Positions 63,665 through 64,000 of a stretch of 64,000 nt of DNA are shown piece after piece. The translations under genes and the position numbers were made by a program. Source of the stretch: Candidatus Mnemosynella biddleae (GTDB lineage: Archaea; Halobacteriota; Archaeoglobi; Mnemosynellales; Mnemosynellaceae). The stretch spans positions 62,001-126,000 of the forward strand of contig MTMI02000007.1 of assembly GCA_002011165.2 (NCBI GenBank). Direction: 5' to 3'. The notes beneath the pieces are model-generated. The model was not told the origin of the DNA. It saw nothing but the letters and a program-made list of their open reading frames with translations, and did no database searches. Numbering within the stretch: the stretch's first letter is position 1; each line of letters begins with the position of its first letter.

Positions 63665-64000
63665 TCACGGAGCTCTTACAAAATTCCTAACAATCTCCCT
63701 AAGATTCCGAGCTCTCATGAAGGCTGTACCTATTAACACGGCATCTGCGCATTTCAGAGCTCTAGTTAAGTGCTCCAACGTGCTTATACCGCTCTCACTT
63801 ATCTTTAAAGCATCTCTTCTCACATATTTATACAGTCTCTCCGTAACTTCAACGCTTCCATCATCTTTTTCCATTTGGAAGATATCTCTGTTATTGATTC
63901 CTATCATTGGGGTTCTTGTCTCATTTACAATAGCGATATCCTCGGTTGTGTGCACCTCTACAAGAGGTTCTACTCCATGCTCTAGCGCATAATCCACAAA
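63665..64000 (-). CDS. trpC: indole-3-glycerol phosphate synthase, C-terminal part
   Basis: 111 codons of the C-terminal half of TrpC; the 5' part lies beyond the window. GVEPLVEVHTTEDIAIVNET, GINNRDIFQM and ISESGISTLEHLTRALKCAD are the fixed strands and phosphate-binding loops of this TIM barrel. Marks the return to host sequence. Partial because of the window edge, not because of damage. Confidence 0.88.
   Translation of the reverse strand, partial: FVDYALEHGVEPLVEVHTTEDIAIVNETRTPMIGINNRDIFQMEKDDGSVEVTERLYKYVRRDALKISESGISTLEHLTRALKCADAVLIGTAFMRARNLREIVRNFVRAP

Overview
The window is archaeal chromosome carrying one integrated virus-like element. Archaeal hallmarks are ribosomal protein S19e, ABCE1, diphthine synthase, Trm5, FBP aldolase/phosphatase, an ADP-dependent sugar kinase, TATA-box promoters (several apparently leaderless) and strong GGAGGTGA ribosome binding sites. 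Tetrahydromethanopterin C1 enzymes (ftr, mch), pyruvate synthase and an Eha-type energy-converting [NiFe] hydrogenase point to an anaerobic, H2/ferredoxin-linked euryarchaeote of the methanogen or Archaeoglobi kind, plausibly thermophilic. No mcr or other clade-defining gene is in view, so I do not name a genus.

Layout. 1-0.7 kb: yhbY-rps19e. 0.8-5.4 kb: sugar-phosphate cluster (ADP-PFK/GK, FBP aldolase/phosphatase, pgk, a bacterial-type GAPDH), then an NfeD protease-stomatin pair. 7.5-14.7 kb: a compact run of 15 genes matching Eha subunits A-K and M-P. 14.7-16.2 kb: Lrp regulator, YjbQ, flavin reductase. 16.3-19.6 kb (minus): a divergent acyl-CoA synthetase pair with a very short citrate-synthase homologue and a ferredoxin, which I read as a candidate citryl-CoA synthetase/lyase module. 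It faces porCDAB (19.8-22.7 kb), then purO, ftr and mch. 25-46 kb: housekeeping genes (Trm5, dphB, HerA-like, PfkB, DUF2070, two cis-prenyltransferases, DUF92, ABCE1, sufBC, argG, thiI, tmk, a RACE-type activator). 46.5-48 kb: a PadR-MFS pair with a clear palindromic operator.

48,265-63,148 is a 14,884-bp integrated element in tRNA-Glu(UUC), with SSV-type organisation: the attachment site lies inside the integrase gene. It has an early operon of overlapping small regulator and nuclease genes (48.3-51.0 kb), a variable cargo block (51.2-55.8 kb) with an SMC-like ATPase/TOPRIM pair and a nuclease/unknown pair, and a late operon (56-62 kb) with a packaging-type ATPase, a WIQ-AIK-PG small basic protein and secreted/membrane proteins that could form a lipid-containing, perhaps spindle-shaped, virion. 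A 57-aa RHH protein beside the integrase, next to tandem palindromes, looks like a lysogeny repressor. The 245-bp direct repeat at the ends carries the integrase N-terminus twice, so the integrase stays intact while integrated. Beyond the right repeat lies a decayed copy of the ATPase gene, a fossil of an earlier related element at the same tRNA. Host sequence resumes with trpC.

All family names come from reading motifs and from memory of the families; no search was run.
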